Shown here piece after piece: positions 1-7,632 of a stretch of 64,000 nucleotides of DNA (positions are counted from its first letter, which is position 1; each line of letters starts with the position of its first letter). The DNA is taken from positions 4,106,001 through 4,170,000 of the forward strand of contig NZ_CP083239.1 of assembly GCF_022836935.1 (NCBI RefSeq), in the 5' to 3' direction. The notes under the pieces were generated by a model, which did not search any database, was not told the origin of the DNA, and was given only the letters and a program-made list of their open reading frames with translations. This stretch comes from Ancylobacter polymorphus. GTDB lineage: Bacteria > Pseudomonadota > Alphaproteobacteria > Rhizobiales > Xanthobacteraceae. The translations under genes were made by a program, and so were the position numbers.

Positions 1-83
1 TCGGCATGACCTTCCTCTCCCGCCTCGGCAGTTTCGAAATCCGCGGGGAAAAGCTGGTAATGCGGGCGAAGGTGGTGGACTAG
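1..83 (+). CDS. 3' end of an unidentified gene, possibly META/HslJ-like
   Basis: An open frame enters from the left edge (codons from base 3) and stops at TAG 81-83. The visible C-terminus contains FLSRLGSFEIRGEKLVMR and ends in AKVVD. The pattern F-L-x2-L-G followed by a short strand resembles the end of META/HslJ domains, but 26 residues are too few to assign a family. It is on the same strand as dusA, 109 bp upstream of it. Confidence 0.35.
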   Translation, partial: GMTFLSRLGSFEIRGEKLVMRAKVVD

Positions 84-192
84 GTTCAGGCGATCCGTCG
101 GCGCGCCGGCGTCGAAAAACCGCCGCCAGTGACGTAAGATGGTCCGAATACCCCCGCCTCAGGGCCGGCGAAACCGCTTGAAACAACGATTT

Positions 193-1194
193 ATGTCGAA
201 AAATCCGCCGCTTACCTTCTCCGTGGCCCCTATGATGGACTGGACCGACCGGCACTGCCGGGCGTTCCACCGGGTGCTTTCGGCGCGCGCGCTGCTGTAC
301 ACGGAGATGGTGACGGCGAATGCGGTGATCTTCGGCGATCGCGACCGGCTGCTCGGCTATTCCCCGCAGGAGCACCCCATCGCCGTGCAACTCGGCGGAT
401 CGGACCCGGAAGCGCTGGCCAAGGCGGCGGCGATCTGCGCCGATTGGGGCTATGACGAGATCAACCTCAATGTCGGCTGCCCCTCGGACCGCGTGCAGGG
501 CGGCAATTTCGGCGCCTGCCTGATGCGCGATCCCGCGCTGGTGGCCGCCTGCGTCGCGGCGATGAAGGCGGAGGTGGCGATCCCGGTCACGGTGAAATGC
601 CGCTTGGGCGTCGACGAGCAAGACCCGGAAGAGGCGCTCGACGCCCTCGCCGACGCCGTGCTCGCGGCCGGCGCGGACGGGCTCATCGTCCATGCCCGCA
701 AGGCCTGGCTGCAAGGGCTCTCCCCGAAGGAGAACCGCGACATTCCCCCGCTCGACTACGACCGGGTGTATCGCCTCAAGGCCCGCCTGCCCGGCGTGCC
801 CATCAGCCTGAATGGCGGGCTCACCACGCTCGAGACGGCGCAGGCGCAGCTTGCTCATGTCCATGGCGTGATGCTGGGCCGCGCCGCCTATCAGCAGCCG
901 GAACTGCTGCTGCGGGTCGACAGCCTGTTCTTCGGCGAGGCGGACGGGCACGCCGACGCCTTCGCGGCGGTGGAAGCGTTCGAACCCTACATCGCCGCCC
1001 ATCTCGCCACGGGCGGGCGGTTGCACGACATCACCCGCCACATGCTCGGCCTGTTTCCCGGCCGTCCCGGCGCGCGCGCCTTCCGCCGCCACCTCGCCAT
1101 TGAGGGTGTCAAGCCGGAAGCGGGGCTCGATGTGCTGCGAAATGCCGTCAATGAGGTCCGCCGGGCCGAAGAACGCCGGTCGCTTGTGGCGTGA
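193..1194 (+). CDS. dusA: tRNA-dihydrouridine synthase DusA
   Basis: FMN-dependent reductase that converts uridine 20/20a in the D-loop of tRNA to dihydrouridine using NADPH; cytoplasmic. The 333-residue protein starts with the family signature VAPMMDWTDRHCR and carries NVGCPSDRVQGG with the catalytic cysteine at about residue 96, then the TIM-barrel phosphate-binding region (NGGLTT). Length and the -PMMDWTDRH- start are typical of DusA rather than DusB or DusC. The frame is open back to 139, but the conserved region begins just after ATG 193, so that start was chosen; its ribosome-binding site is weak. It is followed 49 bp later by a TauE-type exporter on the same strand. Confidence 0.93.
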   Translation: MSKNPPLTFSVAPMMDWTDRHCRAFHRVLSARALLYTEMVTANAVIFGDRDRLLGYSPQEHPIAVQLGGSDPEALAKAAAICADWGYDEINLNVGCPSDRVQGGNFGACLMRDPALVAACVAAMKAEVAIPVTVKCRLGVDEQDPEEALDALADAVLAAGADGLIVHARKAWLQGLSPKENRDIPPLDYDRVYRLKARLPGVPISLNGGLTTLETAQAQLAHVHGVMLGRAAYQQPELLLRVDSLFFGEADGHADAFAAVEAFEPYIAAHLATGGRLHDITRHMLGLFPGRPGARAFRRHLAIEGVKPEAGLDVLRNAVNEVRRAEERRSLVA

Positions 1195-1243
1195 ATCCGT
1201 GCCATCACGGCAGGCCGATGGAACGGCGTGACGTGGTGGCGTG

Positions 1244-2080
1244 ATGGTACAGGCGATTCCTCTCGAACATCTGGTGTGGCTGTCCGGCGTGCTGCTGGTG
1301 GCGGGGCTGGCCACCGGCATTCTCGCCGGCCTGTTCGGCATTGGCGGCGGCGCCATCGTCGTGCCGGTGCTGTACGAGGTGTTCGGCGCGGTGGGGGTTG
1401 ACGATTCCGAGCGCATGCATCTCTCGGTCGGCACCGCGCTCGCCATCATCGTGCCGACCGCGCTGCGTTCCTATTTCGCCCATCGGCGCCGCACCAAGAT
1501 CGACAATTCCATCATGCGGCAATGGGCGGCCCCGCTGATTGCCGGCGTGGTGGCGGGCACCGCGCTGGCGGCGGTGTCGCCGGATGTGGTGCTGAAGATC
1601 GCCTTCGTGCTGTTCGCGGCCCTGATGTCGTCGAAGCTGCTGTTCGGCCGGGATCACTGGGTGCTGGCGGAGACGCTGCCGGGCCGGCTGCCGATGACGC
1701 TCTACGGCTTCGGCATCGGCGCCTCGGCGCCGCTCATCGGCATTTCCGGCGGCGGCATCGCCACCGTGGTGCTGACCCTCTACCGGGTGCCGATCCACAC
1801 CGCCATCGCCACCTCGGCCGGGCTCGGGGCTCTGATCGCGGTGCCGGGTACGCTCGGCTACATCATCAGCGGCATCCCGCATCTCGACGATCTGCCGCCC
1901 TTCTCGCTCGGCTATGTCTCGCTGCCAGGGCTGGTGCTGGTGGGCGGCATCGCCACGCTAGCGGCGCCGCTGGGCGCGCGGCTGGCGCACGGCTTCACCA
2001 AGCGCCAGCTTGAGGTCGGGTTCGGCCTCTATCTGCTCATCGTCGGCCTGCGCTTCGTGGTGGCGCTGGTCGCGCGGTGA
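1244..2080 (+). CDS. TauE/SafE family sulfite/sulfonate exporter-like membrane protein
   Basis: Inner-membrane protein of the TauE/SafE (DUF81) family, many members of which export sulfite, sulfoacetate or other small anions. The 278 residues show about eight hydrophobic segments and the two glycine-rich half-repeats typical of the family: LAGLFGIGGGAIVVPVL near the N-terminus and IGISGGGIATVVL in the second half. GTG 1241 directly before ATG 1244 is an alternative start. No substrate can be read from the sequence. The neighbours (dusA, autotransporter) do not indicate a pathway. Confidence 0.85.
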   Translation: MVQAIPLEHLVWLSGVLLVAGLATGILAGLFGIGGGAIVVPVLYEVFGAVGVDDSERMHLSVGTALAIIVPTALRSYFAHRRRTKIDNSIMRQWAAPLIAGVVAGTALAAVSPDVVLKIAFVLFAALMSSKLLFGRDHWVLAETLPGRLPMTLYGFGIGASAPLIGISGGGIATVVLTLYRVPIHTAIATSAGLGALIAVPGTLGYIISGIPHLDDLPPFSLGYVSLPGLVLVGGIATLAAPLGARLAHGFTKRQLEVGFGLYLLIVGLRFVVALVAR

Positions 2081-2214
2081 CGCCGCCCGGCCCGGCCTTT
2101 GCCGACGTGCCCGGTCAGAGGCCCCGTGCCGGCCTGGGTGGCCGGCCGCCGAATCCGCGGACAGAAGCAAGACGCTGGCGAACAGCTCCACCTGCCGAGA
2201 TCATGTCGCGATCA

Positions 2215-2236
2215 AAATGTTGTTTTAGTAACATTT
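2215..2236. promoter_or_regulatory. Candidate operator A: 7-bp inverted repeat AAATGTT/AACATTT
   Basis: Perfect 7-bp arms separated by 8 bp (2215-2221 and 2230-2236) inside an AT-rich patch. The core fits TGT-N10-ACA. It lies about 480 bp upstream of the autotransporter start. The binding protein is unknown. Confidence 0.4.
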
Positions 2237-2592
2237 AAAGCCAGATAACGCTCATAACCATAGCGCGCAGCGAGGACACCTCCCCCTGCCGCCGGCGACG
2301 TGACCGGGGTTCGCGCAATGTCATCATGGGCCCCGGGCCATGCGCACCGAGGCCGAAATCCTGACGGAACAGGCGGCGACCGCTGGCGCACGGCCGGTCG
2401 AAGCCGCGATAAAATGGAAATATATCAGACGCTTATCCCTCTATCTCAAGGCGCCCGACCCCGCTCGCCTGCAACACGCCCCCTTGGCGGCGTCACCTCG
2501 GCGGCCCTTCTGTTGGCAAAAAGCCACACAAAGCTCGCAGCCCGACTGCAAAGGTGCTTGAGCACCACAGGCCTGTCGGACCCCCTCAAAAA

Positions 2593-2608
2593 TGTAATCT
2601 AAGTTACA
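2593..2608. promoter_or_regulatory. Candidate operator B: TGTAA-N6-TTACA
   Basis: A perfect 5-bp inverted repeat with 6-bp spacer, a dyad typical of helix-turn-helix dimers, about 105 bp before the autotransporter start. It shares the TGT-N10-ACA layout with operator A. Confidence 0.45.
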
Positions 2609-2712
2609 TACTGATCTGCCAAATCGACAGTCCTCGATCAACGCCGACCGAAATCCGGAAGCCAGTGTCGCTTTCCGGGCCGGGCGCGGCACTCCGGGCG
2701 CATGGGGACTGC

Positions 2713-5700
2713 ATGATGACTCTTGGGAAAACCCGCCACCGACGTGACTTCAGCCTCGCCACACTCAGCTCCCGCCTCCTGTGCGGGGCGGCGATGACGG
2801 TGCTCGGCACTGTTGCCGCCCAGGCGGAGGACGGAACGCTCCGTATCCTGACGCTGAACACCTGGGGCGACCAGTACGCCAATAATCTCGGCGTCACCTC
2901 GGACTTTTTCATCAACGGCAATTACGACATCATCGCCCTGCAGGAATCGCGCACCAATACCAAGTACATTCCCGGCCTGACGCAGATGCTCGGCGACGCC
3001 GGCCTCGGCACCTATGCCGGCACGCAGATCAGCGATGTCAGCGTGCTCAGCCGGCTGTCCGGCAGCTTCGGCTCCAGCACGCTCGGCGATGCCGTCGCCT
3101 ACCAGAAGATCGATGCGCAGAACGGCGTGCCGCAGACCATCATCGGCTCGGTGCATCTCAACTATTACGACGAGCCCAATGTCCGGCTCAACGAGGTCAA
3201 GGGTCTCAATAGCTGGGCGGCCAGTTCCGACACGCCGATCATCCTCGTCGGCGACTTCAACGCCGGCGACGTGTCCGAGCGCGGCCTGCACAATGCCGAT
3301 CAGCAGTCCTATCTCTTCGCCCGCACCATCGTCGACAGCGGCTCCTCGGCGCTGTGGAAGCAACTGGCCAAGGAATACACTCCGGAAGGCAAGGCGAGCC
3401 AGTATGAGGCCTACGCCGCCTCGATGCAGGTGGTGGACGGCAATGGCACGGTGCATTACCGCAACGTGATCCAGGCCTATTTCGACGCCAACCGCAACGA
3501 GTTCCCCGGCAAGACCAGCATCTCGCAGCTCAGCTGGCGTCAGTGGGAGCAGATCATCGCCAAGGACATGGCGCAGAACGGCATCACCTTCGAGGACGAG
3601 ACCTATCCGGTGGCCTCGAACACGCCGGTGACGATGAACGTGCTGAAGAAACAGTACATGCTGCTGACCACTGCGGCGGAGCGCGAGCCCTTCGCCCCGC
3701 ACGAGCTGAAGGACGGCACCACCACCTGGCCCTCGGCCGGCGAGGATGCCACCAACACCTGGACCAGCTGGGACCGGGTGACGATCGACCATTTCATGGT
3801 CTCCCGCCCGTTCGGCAAGTGGTACACCATCGTCGACGATCCCAAGGACGCCTATACCGGCGTGCTCGACGATGTCGGCTTCATCAATGACGGCAGCGCC
3901 CCGCTGGCCGACCATGAGCCCGTCGCCCACACGCTGAAATGGATCGGCCCGGCGCTGGAGACCTATACCGAGACGGTGGACAGCAAGGACGTGGAGAAAA
4001 CCCGCCTCGTCTGGGGTTCCGACGCCACCGTGTTCGAGGAGAAGAACAAGGAGTTCTACCTCACGCGCAACAATATGCGCACCGATGTCTATCTCGGACA
4101 GATCTCCGACGAGAACGGCAATCCGATCCTTACCGGCCTGACGCTGGAAGAGAAGAAGACGCTGCTGGACTGCACGAGCACCGACCCGCGCTTCCAGCAG
4201 GCGATCCGCGACTACTGCATCGACGACCACAGCTTCATCGGCCAGACGCTGGTGACCGATGGCGGCACGCTCATCGTCGACGAGGACGCCGCGCTCGGCA
4301 CCTCGGCGGCCAGCCTGCATCTCGACAATGGCACGCTGCGCATTGCCGGCACGGCCATGACGCTGCTCGACCGCGCCGTCGTGCTGGAAGCCGGCGGCGG
4401 CGGCATCGAGGTCGCCGCGGCGGACAATGCCGTGGCGATCGGCCGGGTGATTTCCGGCACCGGCAGCCTGACCAAACTGGGCGAGGGTGCGCTGGGCCTG
4501 TTCGGCCAGAATACCTATAGCGGCGAGACCAAGGTCGAAGCGGGCCTGCTGGTGGTCAACGGGTCGATCGCCACCTCGTCTCTCACCACCGTCTTCGACG
4601 GCGCCGCCCTGGCCGGCACCGGCACGGTGGGCCATCTGCGCGTCGCCTCCGGCGGCACGCTCGCGCCCGGCCAGTCCATCGGCACGCTCAATGTGGCGGG
4701 CAACCTGACCTTCGCCGCCGGTTCCCTCTATCAGGTGGAACTGAACGCCGAGGGCAAGAGCGACCTCGTTGCCGTCACCGGCGCTACCACCATCGAAGGT
4801 GGCAGCGTGATCGGCATCGCGGCCGGCGGCAACTATCTGCCGGAAACCGCCTACACCATCCTTACCTCGGCCGGCGGCATCGACGGGGCGTTCGCTGATG
4901 TGACCTCCAACCTCGCCTTCCTCGACCCGACGCTGGCCTATGGCGCGACCGACATCCGGCTCACCATGGCGCGCAACGACACCGCCTTCGACAAGGTGGG
5001 CTACACCCGCAACCAGCAGGCGGCGGCGCGCGGGGCCGAAAGCCTCGGCTATGGCAATGCGCTCTACAACGCCATCGTCATGCAGGACGCGGCGACGGCG
5101 CGGGGCATCTTCAGCCAGATCGGTGGCGAGGTGCACGCTTCCACGTCCGGCGTGCTGGTCAGCACCAGCCGCTTCGTCCGCGACGCGATGGACGACCGGC
5201 TGCGTGCCTCAGCGGGCGAGACTCTGATTTCCGATATGGCCGTGGCCAGCCTCGACACCAAGGCGCCCCGCCCGGTGGCGGCGGACACCAAGGGTGTCGC
5301 CATGTGGATGCGCGGCTTCGGCAGCTGGAACACGGTCGACGGCGACAACAACGCCGACGGTCTCACCAGCAACACCGGCGGTGTCCTCGGCGGCCTCGAT
5401 GCCGGGCTGCCGGGCAATTGGCGCGTGGGCATGCTGGCCGGCTACAGCCAGACCTCGGTCAGCCTCGACGACCTCGCCGCCAGCGCGGACAGCGACAACG
5501 TCCATCTCGGCCTCTATGCCGGCACGCAGGCTGGTCCGGTCGGGGTGCGCCTCGGCGCCGCCTATACCTGGCACACCATCGACAGCCTGCGTCAGGTCAA
5601 CATCCCGACCATCAGCGAGCGGCTCACCGCCGATTACGATGCCGCGACCTCGCAGGTCTTCGGCGAACTCGGCTACCGCTTCGAGAACGGCACGGCGGTG

Positions 5701-6114
5701 TTCGAACCCTTCGTCAATCTCGCCTATGTCCACTTCAGCAATGACGCCTTCGCCGAGCAGGGCGGCGTCACCGCGCTGGGCGGGCAGAGCGACAGCCTCG
5801 ACACCTTCTTCACCACGCTGGGGCTGCGCGCCTCCACGCGCTTCAACGTCGGGGGAATGCAGGCCACGCTGCGCGGCACGGTCGGCTGGCAGCATGCTTC
5901 GGGCGACATCACGCCCGAAGCCTCGCTCGCCTTCATCGGCGGCGACGTGTTCTCGGTCGCCGGCGCGCCGATCGCGGAAAATGTCGCGGTGCTCGGCGCG
6001 CGGATCGAATTCGCCGCCACGGAACATGCTACCGTCAGCATCGGCTATGACGGGCAGTTCGGCTCCGGCCAGAGCGACAACGGCCTCACGGGGACGCTGA
6101 GCGTCAAGTTCTGA
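2713..6114 (+). CDS. Autotransporter with N-terminal endonuclease/exonuclease/phosphatase passenger
   Basis: Predicted type Va secreted protein of 1133 residues. From ATG 2713 there is a signal peptide (about 1-38, ending VAAQA). Residues about 43-410 form an endonuclease/exonuclease/phosphatase (EEP, DNase I/sphingomyelinase-like) domain: LNTWG, metal ligand E78 in LQESR, GDFNAGD at 180-186, and terminal DHEPVAH at 400-406 with catalytic-type His406. Residues about 410-840 contain a Gly/Ala-rich beta-helix stretch with an autotransporter-associated repeat (GSLTKLGEGALGLFGQNTYSG) and GTLAPGQSIGTLNV. Residues about 860-1133 match an autotransporter beta-barrel (WMRGFGSW onward) and end in Phe, as outer-membrane proteins usually do. 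The longer frame from 2554 would bury the signal peptide. It probably displays or releases a phosphodiesterase or nuclease; the substrate is unknown. Confidence 0.85.
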   Translation: MMTLGKTRHRRDFSLATLSSRLLCGAAMTVLGTVAAQAEDGTLRILTLNTWGDQYANNLGVTSDFFINGNYDIIALQESRTNTKYIPGLTQMLGDAGLGTYAGTQISDVSVLSRLSGSFGSSTLGDAVAYQKIDAQNGVPQTIIGSVHLNYYDEPNVRLNEVKGLNSWAASSDTPIILVGDFNAGDVSERGLHNADQQSYLFARTIVDSGSSALWKQLAKEYTPEGKASQYEAYAASMQVVDGNGTVHYRNVIQAYFDANRNEFPGKTSISQLSWRQWEQIIAKDMAQNGITFEDETYPVASNTPVTMNVLKKQYMLLTTAAEREPFAPHELKDGTTTWPSAGEDATNTWTSWDRVTIDHFMVSRPFGKWYTIVDDPKDAYTGVLDDVGFINDGSAPLADHEPVAHTLKWIGPALETYTETVDSKDVEKTRLVWGSDATVFEEKNKEFYLTRNNMRTDVYLGQISDENGNPILTGLTLEEKKTLLDCTSTDPRFQQAIRDYCIDDHSFIGQTLVTDGGTLIVDEDAALGTSAASLHLDNGTLRIAGTAMTLLDRAVVLEAGGGGIEVAAADNAVAIGRVISGTGSLTKLGEGALGLFGQNTYSGETKVEAGLLVVNGSIATSSLTTVFDGAALAGTGTVGHLRVASGGTLAPGQSIGTLNVAGNLTFAAGSLYQVELNAEGKSDLVAVTGATTIEGGSVIGIAAGGNYLPETAYTILTSAGGIDGAFADVTSNLAFLDPTLAYGATDIRLTMARNDTAFDKVGYTRNQQAAARGAESLGYGNALYNAIVMQDAATARGIFSQIGGEVHASTSGVLVSTSRFVRDAMDDRLRASAGETLISDMAVASLDTKAPRPVAADTKGVAMWMRGFGSWNTVDGDNNADGLTSNTGGVLGGLDAGLPGNWRVGMLAGYSQTSVSLDDLAASADSDNVHLGLYAGTQAGPVGVRLGAAYTWHTIDSLRQVNIPTISERLTADYDAATSQVFGELGYRFENGTAVFEPFVNLAYVHFSNDAFAEQGGVTALGGQSDSLDTFFTTLGLRASTRFNVGGMQATLRGTVGWQHASGDITPEASLAFIGGDVFSVAGAPIAENVAVLGARIEFAATEHATVSIGYDGQFGSGQSDNGLTGTLSVKF

Positions 6115-6139
6115 CGCACGGCGCTTCCGCCTCTAACTC

Positions 6140-6168
6140 CGCCGGCCGGAACACGTATCCGGCCGGCG
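6140..6168 (+). terminator. Hairpin after the autotransporter gene
   Basis: Perfect 11-bp stem (CGCCGGCCGGA / TCCGGCCGGCG) with a 7-nt loop, 25 bp after the stop codon. No T-tract follows, so it may be a Rho-assisted or RNA-stabilising structure. Confidence 0.55.
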
Positions 6169-6251
6169 CCGAGCCGTCTCGACCCATGCGGCACCTGATG
6201 GACGCCGCATGGGTCGCTGACTATTCTGACGCTGTGCTTTCGAGAGCCGAC

Positions 6252-7058
6252 ATGCTGATGCGCGACGACGAGCGGGACGACGAGGGCAAGAAGGCGCGCC
6301 GCCGCGCCTTTCTGGTGCAGTATCTCGACCAGAACCGCTACATCTCGATCGAGGAGATCGCGAGCCGCTTTTCGGTGACGACCCAGACCGCGCGGCGCGA
6401 CATCGTCGCGCTGGAGCTGGAGGGTAAGGTGCGCCGGCTGCATGGCGGCGCCGTGGCCTCGACCCCGATCGACCCCACCGTCTACCGGCAGCGCCGCATC
6501 GCCAATGCGCAGGCCAAGGAGGCCATCGGCGCCGCCGTCGCCCGGCTCGTGCCCGACAATGCCTCGGTCTTCCTCGACACCGGCACGACCTGCGAGGCGG
6601 TGGCCCGCGCGCTCATCGACCACACGGCGCTGCGCGTTGTCACCTACAGCCTGCGCGTCGCTTCGACGCTGAGCGACCGCACCGATTTCACCATCGCCGT
6701 GCCCGGCGGCTTCGTCCGGCAGGTGGATGGCGGCGTGTTCAGCCAGACCTCGGCCGAGTTCATCCAGGCGTTCAAATTCGACTTCGTCGTCATCTCGGTC
6801 AGCGGCATCGACGAGGATGGCGATATCGGCGATGACGACTATGCCGAAGTCGCCGCCGTGCGCGCCGCGATGATGCAGGCGGGGCGGGTCATCCTCGCCA
6901 TCGACAGCAGCAAGTTCGGCCGGCGCGGGCTGGTACGGCTGGGATCGCTGCGCGACATCGACCTGCTGGTCACCGAGGCCGCCCCGGTCGGCGACCTCGC
7001 CAGCGTCGCCGAGAAGAGCGGGGTCAAACTCCACCTCGCGCGGATGGAGCCGGCCTGA
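6252..7058 (+). CDS. DeoR/GlpR family transcriptional regulator
   Basis: DNA-binding regulator of 268 residues. The N-terminal winged helix covers about residues 18-72 (EEIASRFSVTTQTARRDI at 34-51, then the wing KVRRLHGG). The C-terminal DeoR sugar-phosphate sensor domain includes FLDTGTTCEAVARAL and ends with the family-typical AIDSSKFGRRGL. Such proteins repress carbohydrate genes and are released by phosphorylated sugars. ATG 6252 was chosen because GAGAG lies at a suitable distance and the first 22 residues of the longer frame (from 6186) are not family-like. It is followed by a bidirectional terminator and has no adjacent sugar operon, so its targets are unclear. Confidence 0.88.
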   Translation: MLMRDDERDDEGKKARRRAFLVQYLDQNRYISIEEIASRFSVTTQTARRDIVALELEGKVRRLHGGAVASTPIDPTVYRQRRIANAQAKEAIGAAVARLVPDNASVFLDTGTTCEAVARALIDHTALRVVTYSLRVASTLSDRTDFTIAVPGGFVRQVDGGVFSQTSAEFIQAFKFDFVVISVSGIDEDGDIGDDDYAEVAAVRAAMMQAGRVILAIDSSKFGRRGLVRLGSLRDIDLLVTEAAPVGDLASVAEKSGVKLHLARMEPA

Positions 7059-7142
7059 GCGCGCCTTGCCGAACGCCCCCGTCTTGATCGCGCCAGGCAC
7101 ACACGCGGCCGAACGCCGTCACGCCGGTCAGCATCGCCTGGA

Positions 7143-7173
7143 AAAACGGGGCGGTCCATGGCCGCCCCGTTTT
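7143..7173. terminator. Bidirectional terminator between deoR-type gene and DUF2934 gene
   Basis: 12-bp perfect stem AAAACGGGGCGG / CCGCCCCGTTTT around a 7-nt loop. It ends in T4 on either strand and sits between two convergent genes. Confidence 0.85.
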
Positions 7174-7191
7174 CCATCGCCGTCTTGTTGC

Positions 7192-7518
7192 TCACACACG
7201 CGGCTTCTTGCGGCCGGAACCCCGCTCGGGTGCCCCGGTTTCCGCCGGCGCGGTCGCCGCGTCCGGGCGGTGCGGAATCTGCATCTCGCCCTGATCGGTG
7301 AGGGTCGGAAACTCACCAGCATTGGTCAGCGCCTCGATCGGCTCGACCGGCGGCGACGCGGTTTCCTCTACCGACAGCAAGGTCTCCGGGCGCCCTTCCT
7401 CGATCGCCACAATCTCCTTCGCCTGCACCCAATGATCCTCGGCCCGGCCGTCCGGGCGGCCTTCCTGCTCCCACAATTGGTGAGCCCGCGCGCGTATGGT
7501 GTCTTCTCGGTCGTCCAT
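7192..7518 (-). CDS. DUF2934 domain protein (stress-associated)
   Basis: 108-residue soluble protein. The N-terminal 40 residues match DUF2934: IRARAHQLWEQEGRPDGRAEDHW followed by an acidic AKEIVAIEE segment. The rest is low in conserved features and ends in a basic tail (GRKKPRV). DUF2934 proteins are short, common in Hyphomicrobiales and of unknown biochemical role. An exact GGAAC-N17-CGTT element lies 27 bp before the start, placing it in the predicted EcfG general stress regulon. It is divergent from topoisomerase IB. A second DUF2934 protein is encoded at 38001-38378. Confidence 0.85.
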   Translation of the reverse strand: MDDREDTIRARAHQLWEQEGRPDGRAEDHWVQAKEIVAIEEGRPETLLSVEETASPPVEPIEALTNAGEFPTLTDQGEMQIPHRPDAATAPAETGAPERGSGRKKPRV

Positions 7519-7544
7519 GGGGTTCCTCCCGCTTGTCGAGCCAG

Positions 7545-7570
7545 AACGCGCCGGGTGCGAGGACCGTTCC
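7545..7570 (-). promoter_or_regulatory. EcfG-type promoter for DUF2934 gene
   Basis: On the minus strand, GGAAC (7570-7566) and CGTT (7548-7545) are spaced by 17 bp, matching the alphaproteobacterial EcfG/RpoE2 consensus. The -10 element is 27 bp before the start codon. Its -35 box is 4 bp from the -35 box of the divergent promoter. Confidence 0.75.
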
Positions 7571-7574
7571 GGCC

Positions 7575-7599
7575 GGAACCCGCGTCAGCCCGGCACGTT
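7575..7599 (+). promoter_or_regulatory. EcfG-type promoter for topoisomerase IB gene
   Basis: GGAAC (7575-7579), 16-bp spacer, CGTT (7596-7599); the start codon follows 34 bp later. The two head-to-head -35 boxes form the palindrome GTTCCGGCCGGAAC (7566-7579). Confidence 0.75.
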
Positions 7600-7632
7600 G
7601 AGCGTCACTGCCCCGGAGGCGCGTTCATCGAC

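Larger units (their letters stand above)
2081..2712. other. 632-bp intergenic region before the autotransporter
   Basis: No convincing gene is seen. Short open frames on both strands lack Shine-Dalgarno sequences and recognisable domains. The region holds two AT-rich patches, near 2211-2260 and 2590-2620, that stand out from the GC-rich surroundings. Each contains a TGT-N10-ACA palindrome, listed separately. It is probably a long regulatory leader for the autotransporter gene. Confidence 0.5.

Noticed and set aside
2300..2602. 100-codon frame (and an overlapping 73-codon frame) upstream of the autotransporter
   Set aside because: Mutually overlapping frames without ribosome sites or recognisable features; the region looks regulatory.
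2638..5136. 832-codon minus-strand open frame opposite the autotransporter
   Set aside because: It mirrors the codons of a well-supported gene, has Arg/Gly/His/Val-rich composition typical of GC-rich antisense frames, and shows no domain.
7066..7632. N-terminal extension of topoisomerase IB by 189 residues
   Set aside because: It runs opposite the DUF2934 gene and through both EcfG promoters; the conserved protein begins at 7633.
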